Source of the DNA: Pachypanchax playfairii
Lineage: Eukaryota; Chordata; Actinopteri; Cyprinodontiformes; Aplocheilidae
DNA: 64,000 nucleotides
Assembly (NCBI GenBank): GCA_006937955.1
Contig: SSNP01000050.1
Location: 623,579 to 687,578, forward strand
Reading direction: 5' to 3'
Positions 1 to 12,556 of this stretch are shown here, piece after piece. Position 1 is the stretch's first letter. Every line of letters starts with the position of its first letter. Below the pieces are notes generated by a model. It was given only the letters and a program-made list of their open reading frames with translations, had not been told where the DNA came from and made no database searches. Both the position numbers and the translations under genes were made by a program.

Positions 1-37
<37 letters not shown>

Positions 38-108
38 AGAATGAAGAAATTGAAACAGGGAATTGCTGTTTAACAAGTTGACGAATATCATAAAACATTG
101 ATGATAAT

Positions 109-145
<37 letters not shown>

Positions 146-3059
146 TGCATCTGGTGAGATGATTTAGGGGCTGGGAACAGAGCACTTTGGGCCCGCTTTC
201 GAGACGTAGTTTTATTACTCTGCGCTCGATTGCTTCTTAGCTGTCTCAAAGGACCCGGATGTCTGGCACAGAAAGAAGTGAATTTTAGAAACAAATTTGA
301 ATAAGCTAAACTGAACCTGGAGGGGGGAGAAGTGAAAGTGAGCGTTTGGAGGCTGAATTTGCAGTAGAATAAAATTCATTTTCAAAGTAAATTAAGTCAT
401 TTTCAAAATATAAAATTCAATTTGAATTTATTGACAAACATTTCCAAACTGAAAATTGTATTTCAAATTGGAATAATTCAGATTCAGTTCTTAAAAGCAT
501 CTATTCAATTTGAGCATTTCAGACTCAATCCGTGTGATTTAAATTCATGCCAAACTTATTCAAATTCAGTTCCTGGTGGCACAAAGTTCTGCCCACACAT
601 TTCTCTCAGACAAGAATTATGTGTGGCAAGATTAAAAACTTCTGCCATAATTTCACCAGAATAAAACAGACGCAGGGCTTGTGTTCTGGTATTTCCACAT
701 GATGGCAGTGAATCCACACTAAATGGTAAAATCTGCTAACTTGTTGTCCTTCTCAGTCCTTCATTCATATTAAGATACCACACAGGTATCAAACGTCATA
801 GGAATCATACTATTTCCTCAATAAGTTCAGAATCTTTGTTTTATTATTTTTAAACTCGTTTCAAAAACATGAATAATTTATTCTTGCTTTAATATGTTTA
901 TTGCAATTAAAATGATGTTCTGAAACAAAGATGATGTTCTGCACATCCACAAAATGTAGAACCTTAAAATCAACTATGAAATATTTTCTGTAACCTAACA
1001 ATTTTTCTTCAGTAATGAAGCTAAAGAGTACTTATCAGACTATCTGGTGTTGTCTTTAAACTTATTTGCTTGTTCAGAGAGGCTTATTTTAACAACTGCT
1101 GTTGTATTTTATTATACTGTGCCTTTTCTCTCTTATTTTTCAATAAGCTGAAATATTTGAAATGTTCACATAATAATAGCCGTAATAAGGAGCTGGACTA
1201 GATTTTCTGTTTGGGGATTGTGTTTTAAAATAACCAATATTGATGTCATCACCATATACATAAGATAATGCAACATTTCAATTGTCTTGCTTTTAAGGTT
1301 TTTAAGTTCTAAACTTCTGGCAATGGCATAACACCAGTGTAGACATACGACCTTCGCAATATTTTATTTTTTCATGTTTTTGAGAATAATACGATTGTAA
1401 GAAGTTGAATTCAAAGCTCAGATTTGAAGTCATGGCCAAAGGGTTCGTTCAGTTGAAACATTAGATTCCAAGTTAATCCTTGAAAGAAATAATAATTTAA
1501 AAAAAATTTACATGCCAAATAAATTTCCAGAAAACCATGTGCAAGTGTTGCTTTAAAAAAGAAAAATGAAGAAAAAAATCTTTCAAAATGTCATTTTAAC
1601 TATGAGTGAGAATTTGTTCCAGCACTTTGCCTTTTGCAGAATGACAAAGTAATAATGGGAGCATAATTATGCTGAATCATAGTTCCACTTATCAAAGATG
1701 GATGCTTGAAATGCAAAAGCTGAGCAAATTACATGAGCGAACGGACAAATAAAATCCATAACCTTTTGTTCCTTTTATTATTTTTATTTGACTGGTGGCA
1801 CAGATGCACTGTTTCTAAAACACTCAACTTAAAACAGCTAAACTGCTGTTAAACTTGCAACTGTAATTAGATCATTTTTTCTACTTGCTATGAGGCTTTA
1901 TGTTATACATTGGGCTTGTGTGGTCCTCCTTTAGTTTAACAAGGACACTTGAAGGGGTACTGATATTTCATAGGGGTTAAATTTACTTTCAATTACTCTT
2001 TTCTGTCTCATGTTTTCAGAAAACAGTTTTTTAAATAGAGGAAAATATTGTTTTTATTTTAATTCAAGTAATGAGAAATAGAATGTTCTAAATATGTAGA
2101 AAATTACAAAATACATAGACAATTATGTAAAACCTACTGCCATTGTATCTTAAACATAAACAAAACCCAGGAGATAACTGTGTACCACAGGAGGTGTAAA
2201 GAAGTTGAGCGTTACGTTCCATCCTGACAGACGAAGTGGAGACGGTAAGGGGACAAAAATACAGCACCTGTGAGTTCATCTGACTGGAGTAAAAATAGAA
2301 TGAAACACAACAGATTTCTGCTTGAGGAAGCTTTGGTTTTTTAGTGTTTGCAACCAGAAGCTGCAGATCTTCTCTAAGTCGTTGGTGAAAACGTTTGGTG
2401 TCTTCCAGCCATCTGCCAACAGGGTGAAAAGTAGCAAGTTGCACACATTTCTCAAAATAACAGACAAAAATAGTCACATTCTCCTTATGTTGCTGATAAA
2501 TTAAAGGAGTGTCTTAAGTGATTTATCTGAAATTATGCTTTCACAGAAGATTATTCCTGCCCAACTAGTCATGATGAAAAACATGCACTTTTATGCAAAT
2601 CATATAACTCTTTGCATAAAAGTGAAAGTAAATGAACAAAAAAAGTCACCCAGAATAGCTAAATTGTACAAAGTCGTTGCCCGTAGTTTTACCTTTCATT
2701 CTATTCGAAAATCAGAAATAAAGTAACTGTAAACTGAAGTCTTTAGAGTCCAAGATTAAACTCTTGCTTCTGGTACGGGAGACGAAAGGATACCCACTCA
2801 TTTACAGTCTACAGGGCCATGAGCCAGATAGAAGGGATGACGAGCGGGAAAGGAGGAGTTTCTGTTTTAATTAGAGGAGAAAGATGTGCCGACGGGAAGA
2901 GAGGTGTCACCTTAAATCACACTTGTCAGAGCGATCATGGTTTATAATATCATTAAGAGCTGACAACAAAAAATGTGTAGAGAGACATTAAGATACTAGA
3001 ACAACCTACTTGAGTCTGTAAATCAGTAGAGCCGCTGGATCTGAGCGGAGGACAGTTCG
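1..3059. other. Upstream flank, no certain gene
   Basis: This AT-rich stretch begins with a run of 34 A and has a (GA)n tract at about 111-139. Open frames here are short and lack recognisable motifs. A possible minus-strand terminal exon (2088-2436) and a 14-bp hairpin (2586-2624) are discussed under findings. Nothing else is supportable. Confidence 0.6.
2586..2624. repeat. 14-bp inverted repeat containing an octamer motif
   Basis: The arm CACTTTTATGCAAA (2586-2599) is perfectly complementary to TTTGCATAAAAGTG (2611-2624) across an 11-nt loop. The left arm with the next base contains ATGCAAAT, the POU/octamer consensus. It sits 1.1 kb before the diaph3 ATG. Function is unknown. Confidence 0.6.
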
Positions 3060-3717
3060 TTTGAAATTGAAGGTAAACTCCGCCCACCCGACTAGCCTCC
3101 TTATCAACCGGATAATAAATGATGTGCAGCTACCATAACACTCCACAGCCAATAAAAAACCTGTTCAGATGTAAATAGAAGCAGCTGCACCAATCAGGAG
3201 CCAGTTCTGCAACTCAGTGAACGCTTATTGGTTAGATTAAACACGAGGAACTGACGTCTTACTGCGCGGCACTGTCAAAAATTTCTGCTTCACCATCAGA
3301 TTTTGTCCCTGTTTTCACAGGAAATGCTGCTACTTTTACCCGCAATACCTGCATGATTTTCGGTTAACGGACGAGCATAACAGTTCTGCTGCAAACTGTT
3401 GTGATTTACTTCTTATTTTTCTGTTATTGGAATCTCGAGCGTTACGTGACAGTCGTTAAATTGGATTAGCACTGTGTTAAGCCTGATCGTGATGATTGTG
3501 TAGCAGACTTGCTAGTTAGCTGGACGGACTGTTGGGACTGGCGACCGGATTACTAACGTTCAAATCAATCTGTTTTTGACCTTTTGGCTTAGTTTGCAGA
3601 TATCCATCGTTAGCTTTGTAAACAGTTCCACTGTTCGTCATATGACTTATTTAAGAGAGTGTGTGTGAAATACAGATTCTCCTTTGACGTCTTGAAACAC
3701 CAATCAGCGAAGACAAC
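3060..3717 (+). promoter_or_regulatory. diaph3: Probable diaph3 promoter and 5' UTR with three CCAAT boxes
   Basis: CCAAT occurs at 3149-3153 and 3190-3194, and inverted (ATTGG) at 3227-3231, spaced 41 and 37 bp. A GC-box-like CCGCCC is at 3080-3085, and a CRE-like TGACGTCT lies near 3252. CHR-like hexamers are at 3060-3065 (TTTGAA) and 3559-3564 (TTCAAA). Closely spaced CCAAT boxes with a CHR are typical of NF-Y/DREAM-controlled cell-cycle genes, which would fit a cytokinesis formin. No TATA box is clear and the transcription start is not defined. The sites are short, so this is inference from clustering and from position 490-570 bp before the ATG. Confidence 0.5.
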
Positions 3718-3840
3718 ATGGACAGTTACAGCCAAAGATCTGAGTCCAGCACAGGAAGAGACAGTAAACCTCAGAAGAAGAAAGGTTTCTCCCACCACAG
3801 CAACTCGTCCTATGATGAAGGAGATCGCAAACCCAAGTTT
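3718..3840 (+). CDS. diaph3: diaph3 exon 1 (residues 1-41)
   Basis: This exon encodes the initiator methionine and a Ser/Lys-rich tail (MDSYSQRSES... to ...RKPKF), ending at donor gtaagt in phase 0. The tail is basic and low in hydrophobic residues, like the poorly conserved N-terminus of mDia proteins. It is shorter than the human DIAPH3 N-terminus. An upstream non-coding exon cannot be excluded. Confidence 0.88.
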
Positions 3841-6800
3841 GTAAGTAAAAAAACCCTAAAAATGAAGTGTGTTTTTTATTCTAGCTGCATCCTCCACCAA
3901 ACATCTGATGGGGTTCATCAGCCCACGTGGTTCATGCACGATCAGTTATTATTATTTCTCAATTATTATGTTTTATTCATTTTCTTTACCGAACAAGAGC
4001 CTCGTTATAGGGATCAAACTAGGTGATACCCCCCCCCCAAATAAAAAAACAAAAAAAGAACAAAACAGGAAGTGCTCAAACCTGTCGCTGAATTACTCCA
4101 ATTCAAACCAAAGCGTCAACATTTAACACATTTCATAGTTTGATCATTTGAAACAAACAGTAGATAATAGTAGTAATAATAATAATAATAATCATAATAA
4201 TTAATAATAAGCAGATGTCATTTTTCTGCTGAGAAATTCCTTCACACTGTGTCACTGGAATGAATCCAGATAGGATTCTAGTTTTGGATGGTCAAATCCA
4301 CCCTCAACTTTAATCATGACTGTTATTTGACTTTGTTTTGCAGGAGGGCATTTAACAGTTAAAATTAGCCCAGGGTTTAGCTTTCACTAATCCATGTGTT
4401 TCCTGCTCCTACAAGGTTCCGCCTGCAGCCACGTCTGCTTTATTCTTCTTGGAAGACGTCGCCGTCTGGACTAAATTTCATTACTGAGAGGGATATTTCA
4501 CACATAGTCTCACTGATGAAATAACATTTTAACTTGTATTTATTTCACACACTTGCCACCCATTGTTTTTTAGATAAGAAAGTTATGTATCACACATTCT
4601 CCTGACCTCTGTTTGACCCTGACGTTTTAACCATGTGAACAGGAGCTAATTCTATGTTGTCAGTGTTCAGTGATTCTAGTCCAGGTCTGGAGGAAAGGGT
4701 TTCAATCTAAACTGTTATTATCCACTTCCACCAATGAGCTGCGTGTTCCATGTGCTCCATTTCTCAGCTGTGATAGGAACATCCACTCGCTCTAAGTGGG
4801 GTCACAAAGTCAGGCTTGTGGTTGAGTATTTCACATGGACTTAGAAGGTTTTTCTCAGACACTATGAAGACATGATCACATAACTGTGAACATTCTAATA
4901 TCTTATTTTCCATTTAATCTCCTGAGAAAGGGATGGGGGGGCGGATTTTCTGAAATGTTTCAGAATAAGAGCCTCGGCAGTAAAAGGCAAATGAACTGAT
5001 TCATCTTTTAAAAATAAACATATCTTAATTGTCGTATATTGTTAGTTTATGCAGCTGCTTTTATATCCTGATTTGTTTTGTTTTTTTTCTGCTCCTTTAG
5101 AACTTGGCCTTTAGAAACATCACAGATGATGTGGTAAGAAATGATGAGTGGAAGAAAAAATGGATCAATCTCTGAACTATTTAACATCATTGGAACTAAT
5201 TTGCTGCTTTTGAATAGCATTTAAAGTTTTAGTTTGTGTGATGCGTTAGATTTACTGACATCTGTGCAAAGACAACTGCTTTTCTCACTAACAAATAATG
5301 TCTTCGTCAACTTTGCATGAAGAGCTAGACAGTGTTTTGCATAGCATCTGCCAAACAGATGCTTAGCGTTGTTTATACAATCCACACATAAATTAGTACC
5401 GTTTGTTTACTTGTTAATGTTCTGTCTTCTCTAACCGTTTATATGTGCTCAGAATCTGTCATCCATTTTGTCCATTTGCACAACATCAACAGATTTTCCC
5501 ACTTTATTCAGTTCAAAGTCACAAGATGTTTGACTGAACCCAGATCAGCAGGAACGGTTCTTCCACCTGACTGTCCTCATCTGTCTGTTTTCTCTATAGC
5601 TGGACAGATTCGCCAGCATCCGAATTCCAGGCAGTAAAAAGGAGCGTCCGGCTTTAACTCCTTCTAAACACAGCTCGAACGACTGGTCCACGTCTTCATC
5701 GTCCACCCTGCATCATTTTGAGGAACTGTCTTCAAAGATCACCTCAGAAAAAGAAATCTTGGCTCTGTTTGAAAAGATGATGGTACGTTGTTAAACTTAA
5801 AACCTGCGGCTGATACAAAGTAAATCCTTCTCATAATCAGGATGTGGGAAATGTTTTGTTTTTTAACAAAAAACACGTCATTTTTTTTTCTTTACAGGAG
5901 GACATGAATTTGAATGAAGACAAGAAAACTCCTCTGAGGGAAAAGGACCTCAACACAAAGAGAGAAATGGTCACCCAGTATATTTTTGCTGCCTCCAAAA
6001 CTGTGAGTTTTACAATTTTGTATGTCATTTTCTTGTGTTCACTGTAGCTATACAACATCCAAAAGTGATACTTGTGCTTCTATCTCATATCTCTCGGGGT
6101 TGTCACACTTCTGCTGGGGGGGGGGGGCATGATGTATCCAAATAATTGAATAAATTAGTTAAAAATGGAATAAAAATCCTTTGGTTTCTTCTGACTGATA
6201 GCTGTGTGGGTCAGTTGCCCACCTGCAGGAGAACAGTACAGTTAGCGGCTCTGGGTTTCAGTTTCAGACTTTATAGAAGACTGAGACATTTTTTTTTTTT
6301 TTTTTACTTTTTAATTTTACTCCAACCTTCTGTTTTTCAGGTATGTTACATAAAATCTTCAGAAGCATCAGTTTCTATCTCATCTTGTAATCAAAAAGAA
6401 ACTATTGGCAGGGAAAACTTTCACAAGGTGCTGCAGTGTGTGATGAATAACGTGTGTGTGTGTTTCTGGACAGAATAATTGCAGAACTTTGATAATGTGC
6501 TTTGTTGCTGTAGCTTCTTGAAAATAAGGACTGTATGTCTCGTACCAGCTCCGGTTCCACTGGAGGAACCTGCTGTGGCTGAAATTGTGTTCCTGCTCGG
6601 TTTTACCTTGAAAATCCAGGACAGAATCAGTAAAGACGTACCTTCTGTTTCTTACGTCACAAAGACTCTGATGTTCTTATTTCCCAAATCTTGAGGCACA
6701 AAAAAGAAAGAAACCCTTTCTCAAAGCAGAAACAGAATCGTCTTCAATGATTAGGAACGTGAGACATTCGGTCGTGAAAAGAAAAAAACAAAACAAATCA

Positions 6801-9800
6801 TCGACAGAAAAAACATAAATTCCCAGGTGATAAATTCAGTGTGAGGAAAAGATCAGAATCTTCTTAATGAAACAACGACAGGATGGAGGCTCTTGCATTC
6901 CAACCGAGAGAAGATAGAATAAACTGAACATAATGAAACGTCTTAAATTTGCAAATTTCTATATTTTTCTGTAAGAAAAATGAAGAAATATCTAAAAAAG
7001 CAAAAATGTAAAATGGTCTTTTTTTTGGCTAAATACACTTTGCTGATTTCATTCAATTTTATAACCGTGAGGTCATCCTCGGGGATTTTAACAAAGAAAA
7101 ATACTAAAGTCTCTCAGGGGCTGGGAGTCAGATAGACAAGAGGTCCTCTTGATTAATTTGTCCAAAGCGCTCAGAAATTCCAAAAGAATTTGTTTCTGTG
7201 ATTTTATTTATTTTTCCTTTCAAGTACACCCCCGAAACAGTTCTGTATTTGTTGGTTGCTTGTGTTTAACCCTTCAGACTGGGTCTTTGTGAAGAATGAG
7301 CTGGCCGTGACATGCCTCGCGACATTTTATTTGAAATGCGTGACGAGCATCTTGCGCATGTTAGAAACTTCTCCACAGTGGAAGTCAGAGCTGTGGTTCC
7401 TTCTGCCTGATAGGTCAGAGGAGGATGCACCTGTAAACTGATGCCAAGTGAAGGACTCTTAAACTACAACTTTTGGAATTATGAGTATTTGGGTAATAAA
7501 ATCTATTAGTTGTCAGAAATTTATCTTCGACTTCTTTCTTTAAGGAAAAGTTTCTTTTCATTTGATGTGTTTACATGTATTTTTTTAGATAAAAAAAATT
7601 GCACATAAAGATGAGCTTTTAAAAGCTTTATGAAGCAAATATTATTTTTCTTTTTTTCAAACTGCCAGATTTAAAATAAATTAAAAACCAACAAAACTAA
7701 CAACAGTTGCACTTCAAACATGTTTTAAGACCAAAGATGTTGTTAAAGTTTGAAGAGTCACATTTAAGCCTATCATTAATATTTCTAGTTGTTTAGAATT
7801 TATTGTTTTGCTGTGAGTTATTTCAATAAAACTGAACAAAACTTTGTTTAGTGCAAATACGTTTTCGTTTGGAGACACATTTATTACTCGTTTATCTAGC
7901 AAAAGTAAATCAAGAGCAATGAATGACTGAATGTTGCTGACACACATTAATAACAGTCTGATCCTGATTGTTCTGTGTTAATAAAACAAACATGTTGCAT
8001 TTTCATCCTTATGATCGTGTTTTAGGTAAATGTTTACCACACTGAACAAACGGTTTCTTCGTTTCTCTCTCAGGGCAGCTTGAGGAACAGCCGTCAGATA
8101 TCTCCTCTGGAATTTCTTAGCGAGTTGAAATCGGGGGTCATGGACGAACGTCTTTTTGCCTGTCTGGACTCACTGCGCGTATCTCTTACCAGCAACCCTG
8201 TCAGGTACGTTACAGGAGTTAAATCCAACCAGCTTTTTAACTTTATTTGTTGTTTTAGATTAATTTTACCTTAAAGATCTTCATGTGCCAAGTTTTGTTT
8301 TGCTGTTTATTTGGGTTACCAACATTCAGTTATTTACAATAAAAATAAATGAAAGACTTACACTGTGTGAATGTCCATTTACCCAAAACTTGTACACACT
8401 TCATGTGATTGGTGCGCTTTATAAGACATATTTACTCTGAATCCTTCTTTTTGCTCAAACATTATATAAAACCAATATTATAACGGTCTTTAACTGAGTC
8501 TGGTTTGTTTATAATGCTGAAACAGTAACAAGCATGTAGCCTACAGCCAATATACGTATGCTGTTCTTGTTTTTAAACCTTTTCCAGTCCTTTTTTAGAC
8601 CCAATCAATCCGGTGGTTGTACACACCGTCTCCTAATGTCTTCCCTCTTTTCTGTGTTGCAGTAATTTCAGTGAAAGTGATTGTTGTCAAGAAAAAAAAT
8701 GTGGCCGGTAGACACAGTTGTTTGACGAGGACACCTCTGATCAGACACTCAAGCTCAAGGTTATTGACAAAAGTATGGACTGGTCCATAAATCTGGCTTT
8801 GCTTGAAACAGCAGTAAGCCCTTGCTATCTAATAGCACCATTAAAGTCCTGAATTGTTGGATTGATTTGGAAGTAAAGGCTTTTTTTGTCTGCCACGGCT
8901 TTTGGATGCTGATCAGTGTCACTTTCTTGGCAATGACGCGAACAGCTGTCACACTTTCTCTCAATCCAGTGGTTTGCACCCTGCTGAGATAAACAGAACG
9001 ATGTAGATTTTCCCATCTGGCTCGTTCTGGTGGTGCAAATTGAAAAGGTAGATTTGTAATTCTTGCAGTTTCAAAGCATTGCAGTACAGTACTCGTCTCC
9101 GACTTCTGTAAACTTCACCGCGGCCGCTTCAGTTCTGTTTCTCTTTCCATAAAGAAAGGCCACAGTTTGAGTTCACAGGAGCAGCGAGGCCACAAGATGT
9201 AATTGTATTAAAAGGATTTGATAAATGGATCTGACAAAAAGTGGAAATTGTTTTTTGATATTGTATTAACACTGACCTTCATATTTAAGCCTCCTGTTTC
9301 ATTTATATATTTTGTTTAGCTACACAGTGAGGTATGCATCCCTGTTCCTTACGCCACTGTGAATGAGACCTTGGATGCAGCTTATGTCTCATACATCCAT
9401 AAACAAGATAAAAAAAACAAAAAACAAAAAGTTGCCAAAGAAAGTTTAAGCTTTAGATTTGTTGAAATTGACTGCAGAGTTTCGTTTGTATTGGAGATTT
9501 TTCCCGTTACATTGACTTGAGCCTTCTGTCCTCAGTCAAGCTGCCATGCATGAAACTACATTTTAAAAGTGTATTCTTTATTTCTGGCTCATAACCGCTT
9601 TAGTGGAGTGCAACACTGCCGCGTTCCCCGAAAACCTTCAAGAGATTGTTTCTAAACTTGAGCTACCTTAGCTGTGAAGTTAGCCAGATAAGGTGGCTCA
9701 TTTTTCCTCTTTGATTTATGACTGCTTTTATTTGGTGGGTTATGGGTGTTGCGTCCGTCTCTGTCTGCGTGATTAAATGCGCCTTGCTTTCTTTGTCACT

Positions 9801-12124
9801 CTGGTTACTTGGCAAGGTGAGATGATAGCTGCGTGTCGAACATTGCTGTGCTTTGTTTGGATCTTTTAATACATCTGGGATTTTATCTCAAGGTGAGCAT
9901 CATACGCCGTTCAGTACGTTGTTCCAATGATAAATCAGAGCAGTCCCGTCTCATCTGCATCTCATAAATGTATGAATTGTGTCATAATATTAAAAGTTTA
10001 GTTACTCATCAAAGATGCAGAAAACGTTTATGAATCCTTGTTGAGAATGATTTATGCTACTAACACCCCTCACCTACCCTAATCCAGCCACTAGTCCTGA
10101 TTATTCAAGCACTTATGATGGTCCCAGTTATGACATAATGCTCTCTAAGTGTGACTTCTGTATAATTTGTGTGTTGCTATGGAACCTGTATTAACAACCC
10201 GGTGTAAATCAGCACTGTAGGTTCTCCGCAATAAGAGAAATAGTGAAAACGGCGATAAGCTTTACTCAGAATGGCCCCAGACTGAGGACATTCAGGCAGA
10301 GAAGGTAATTGAAGTTTTCTCTTTGGGGATGTGGGAGGGGTGCCAGATGCTAGAAACTAATGAAACCCAAGGGTTGCCAAAGTATGTGCTAGATTAGCAA
10401 ACTGAATATAAAGTACTTTAGTTGTTTAGACAAACTGCATGTCAAAAGAAGAAGAAGGAAAAAAAAAACTTAATTGCACAAAGATAAATCAACAGGAAAG
10501 CATCACAAAGATTTATATGGATCTTATGCCTGAATTGGTCACCCGTGAATAATTCTATCAAGCAGATTTTCCTTTTTTTTCTTTCTTTTTGGCAGTTGTT
10601 GTTTGATGGGGTCATTACTTGGAAATAATTGCCAAAACATTGTTGGTAGACTTTATTAATTCCTGATATTTCTTGGCCAGCTGTCTAACAGATTGTGCAT
10701 GCACACAGTTTGATATCCTACATGACTGCTGCCAAAACATCTGCTTATGAACTACTATGAACTCATTATTAGGAAAGTAGTGATTTCCATGTTTCCTTTT
10801 CTTAAATCTTCCTGTATTTTACTGGATGGTTTTGACACGGTTATATCACGCTTGTGTAAACGTCTCTTTGGGCAAATGTTTCAGATGCAGAATATTTTAA
10901 ATGTGCATTTTCAGTATACAAAAAAAAGGAAAAGATCTATTAACATTTGGAGAGAGACTTAACACCACTTGAGGGATAAATAAAATTGCAGAGTGTTGAA
11001 GTCTGCGTGTGAACCCTGTTTTATTTGCCTTATCCCACCTCGCTTTGACCTTCGATAAGAGGAGGCACACTCCTTATATAAATGGACTCTACTCAATTGT
11101 TCTTGCTCCTGAAGTCTTTTCTCCAGACGTTTTAGAAAGCTATTACATTGCCGGTTTCTGACCTCCAAGATCTTCAAAATGTCTAACGGCTTAAAACTTC
11201 AAAAAGCTTTTGAAAGCTGATTTGTCACCTCTATCCCTTCCACTCTTCTCAAACCTGTTTCAAGGCAAATTTTAAATTTATAGCAGCAAACCCTGATAGT
11301 GTAGGCTTGTTGGTTTCCTTAGCAATAATTCCTTCCATAGATCACTGGATTATTTTCTCTTGCTCCTCGCTTCACCTATTGATGATGAAAAACTAACATG
11401 CAGTTGCCTCTGAACTATGCATTTCAATGAGTTTCTTGTCAAGACCCAGCCTACTCTATAACCAGAATGGCCCGGGCCATGGCACATTCACAAGTGAAGG
11501 TTAAATTGATTTTTTTTTTCTTTCTCTTCTTAAACATGAAAGTCTTATTCCTCAGCTTCCTTGGCAGCAGCTTTTACTGTCTTTATCATCAAGGACATGA
11601 CAGTTTTTGTCCACCTCTTTTTTTTTTTTTTAAAACCCTGCACAGAATCTCATATACCAAAGATCTAAGCTGCTTCTTGGCTTGTTTTGATATTTTCCAA
11701 AGACAGAATTATCCCGATTAGCTCTGATGAAACATAAAGTCAGCAGAATTACGTTCTAACAGACGGTCTTTCTAAAAAAAAAGACACTTTAAAATTTGTG
11801 CAATTTATACAACTCAACGCACATAAACACACACACACACACACGTTTGTTTTGTTATCCTTATGGGGACCGTCCATTGACTTCCATTGATTTTAGGAAC
11901 TAGATTTCTACCTAACCCAAACCCTTTTACTAACCTTAACCATTACTGATCTATAACTAACCCTAAGACTAACTAAAACTCTATTCACACCATACCTATA
12001 AACCTAACCCCTAACCCTAAAAAGGGGAGTCCCCCTCATGGGGACCAGGCTTCGGTCCCCACAAGAACCCTCGGACCCCAGAAAGATAGTAAAAGTCAGG
12101 AAACTGGTCCTCAGGAGGTCAGAA

Positions 12125-12202
<78 letters not shown>

Positions 12203-12482
12203 GTGTGTTTTGTTATCCTTATGGGGACCGTCCATTGACTTCCATTGATTTTAGTAACTAGATTTATACCTAACCCAAACCCTTTTACTAGCCTTAACCA
12301 TTACTGATCTATAACTAACCCTAAGACTAACTAAAACTCTATTCACACCATACCTATAAACCTAACCCCTAACCCTAAAAAGGGGAGTCCCCCTCATGGG
12401 GACCAGGCTTCGGTCCCCACAAGAACCCTCGGACCCCAGAAAGATAGTAAAAGTCAGGAAACTGGTCCTCAGGAGGTCAGAA

Positions 12483-12556
<74 letters not shown>

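Noticed and set aside
12001..12021. Telomere-like strings (CCTAACCC, CTAACCCTAA) in the 358-bp units
   Set aside because: They are few and imperfect and belong to the repeat unit itself, recurring at the same place in both copies. They are not an interstitial telomere array.
12004..12198. Cys/Val-repeat frames over CA tracts (also 12362-12556 and 19316-19552)
   Set aside because: They are translations of (TG)n/(CA)n microsatellites and are not genes.
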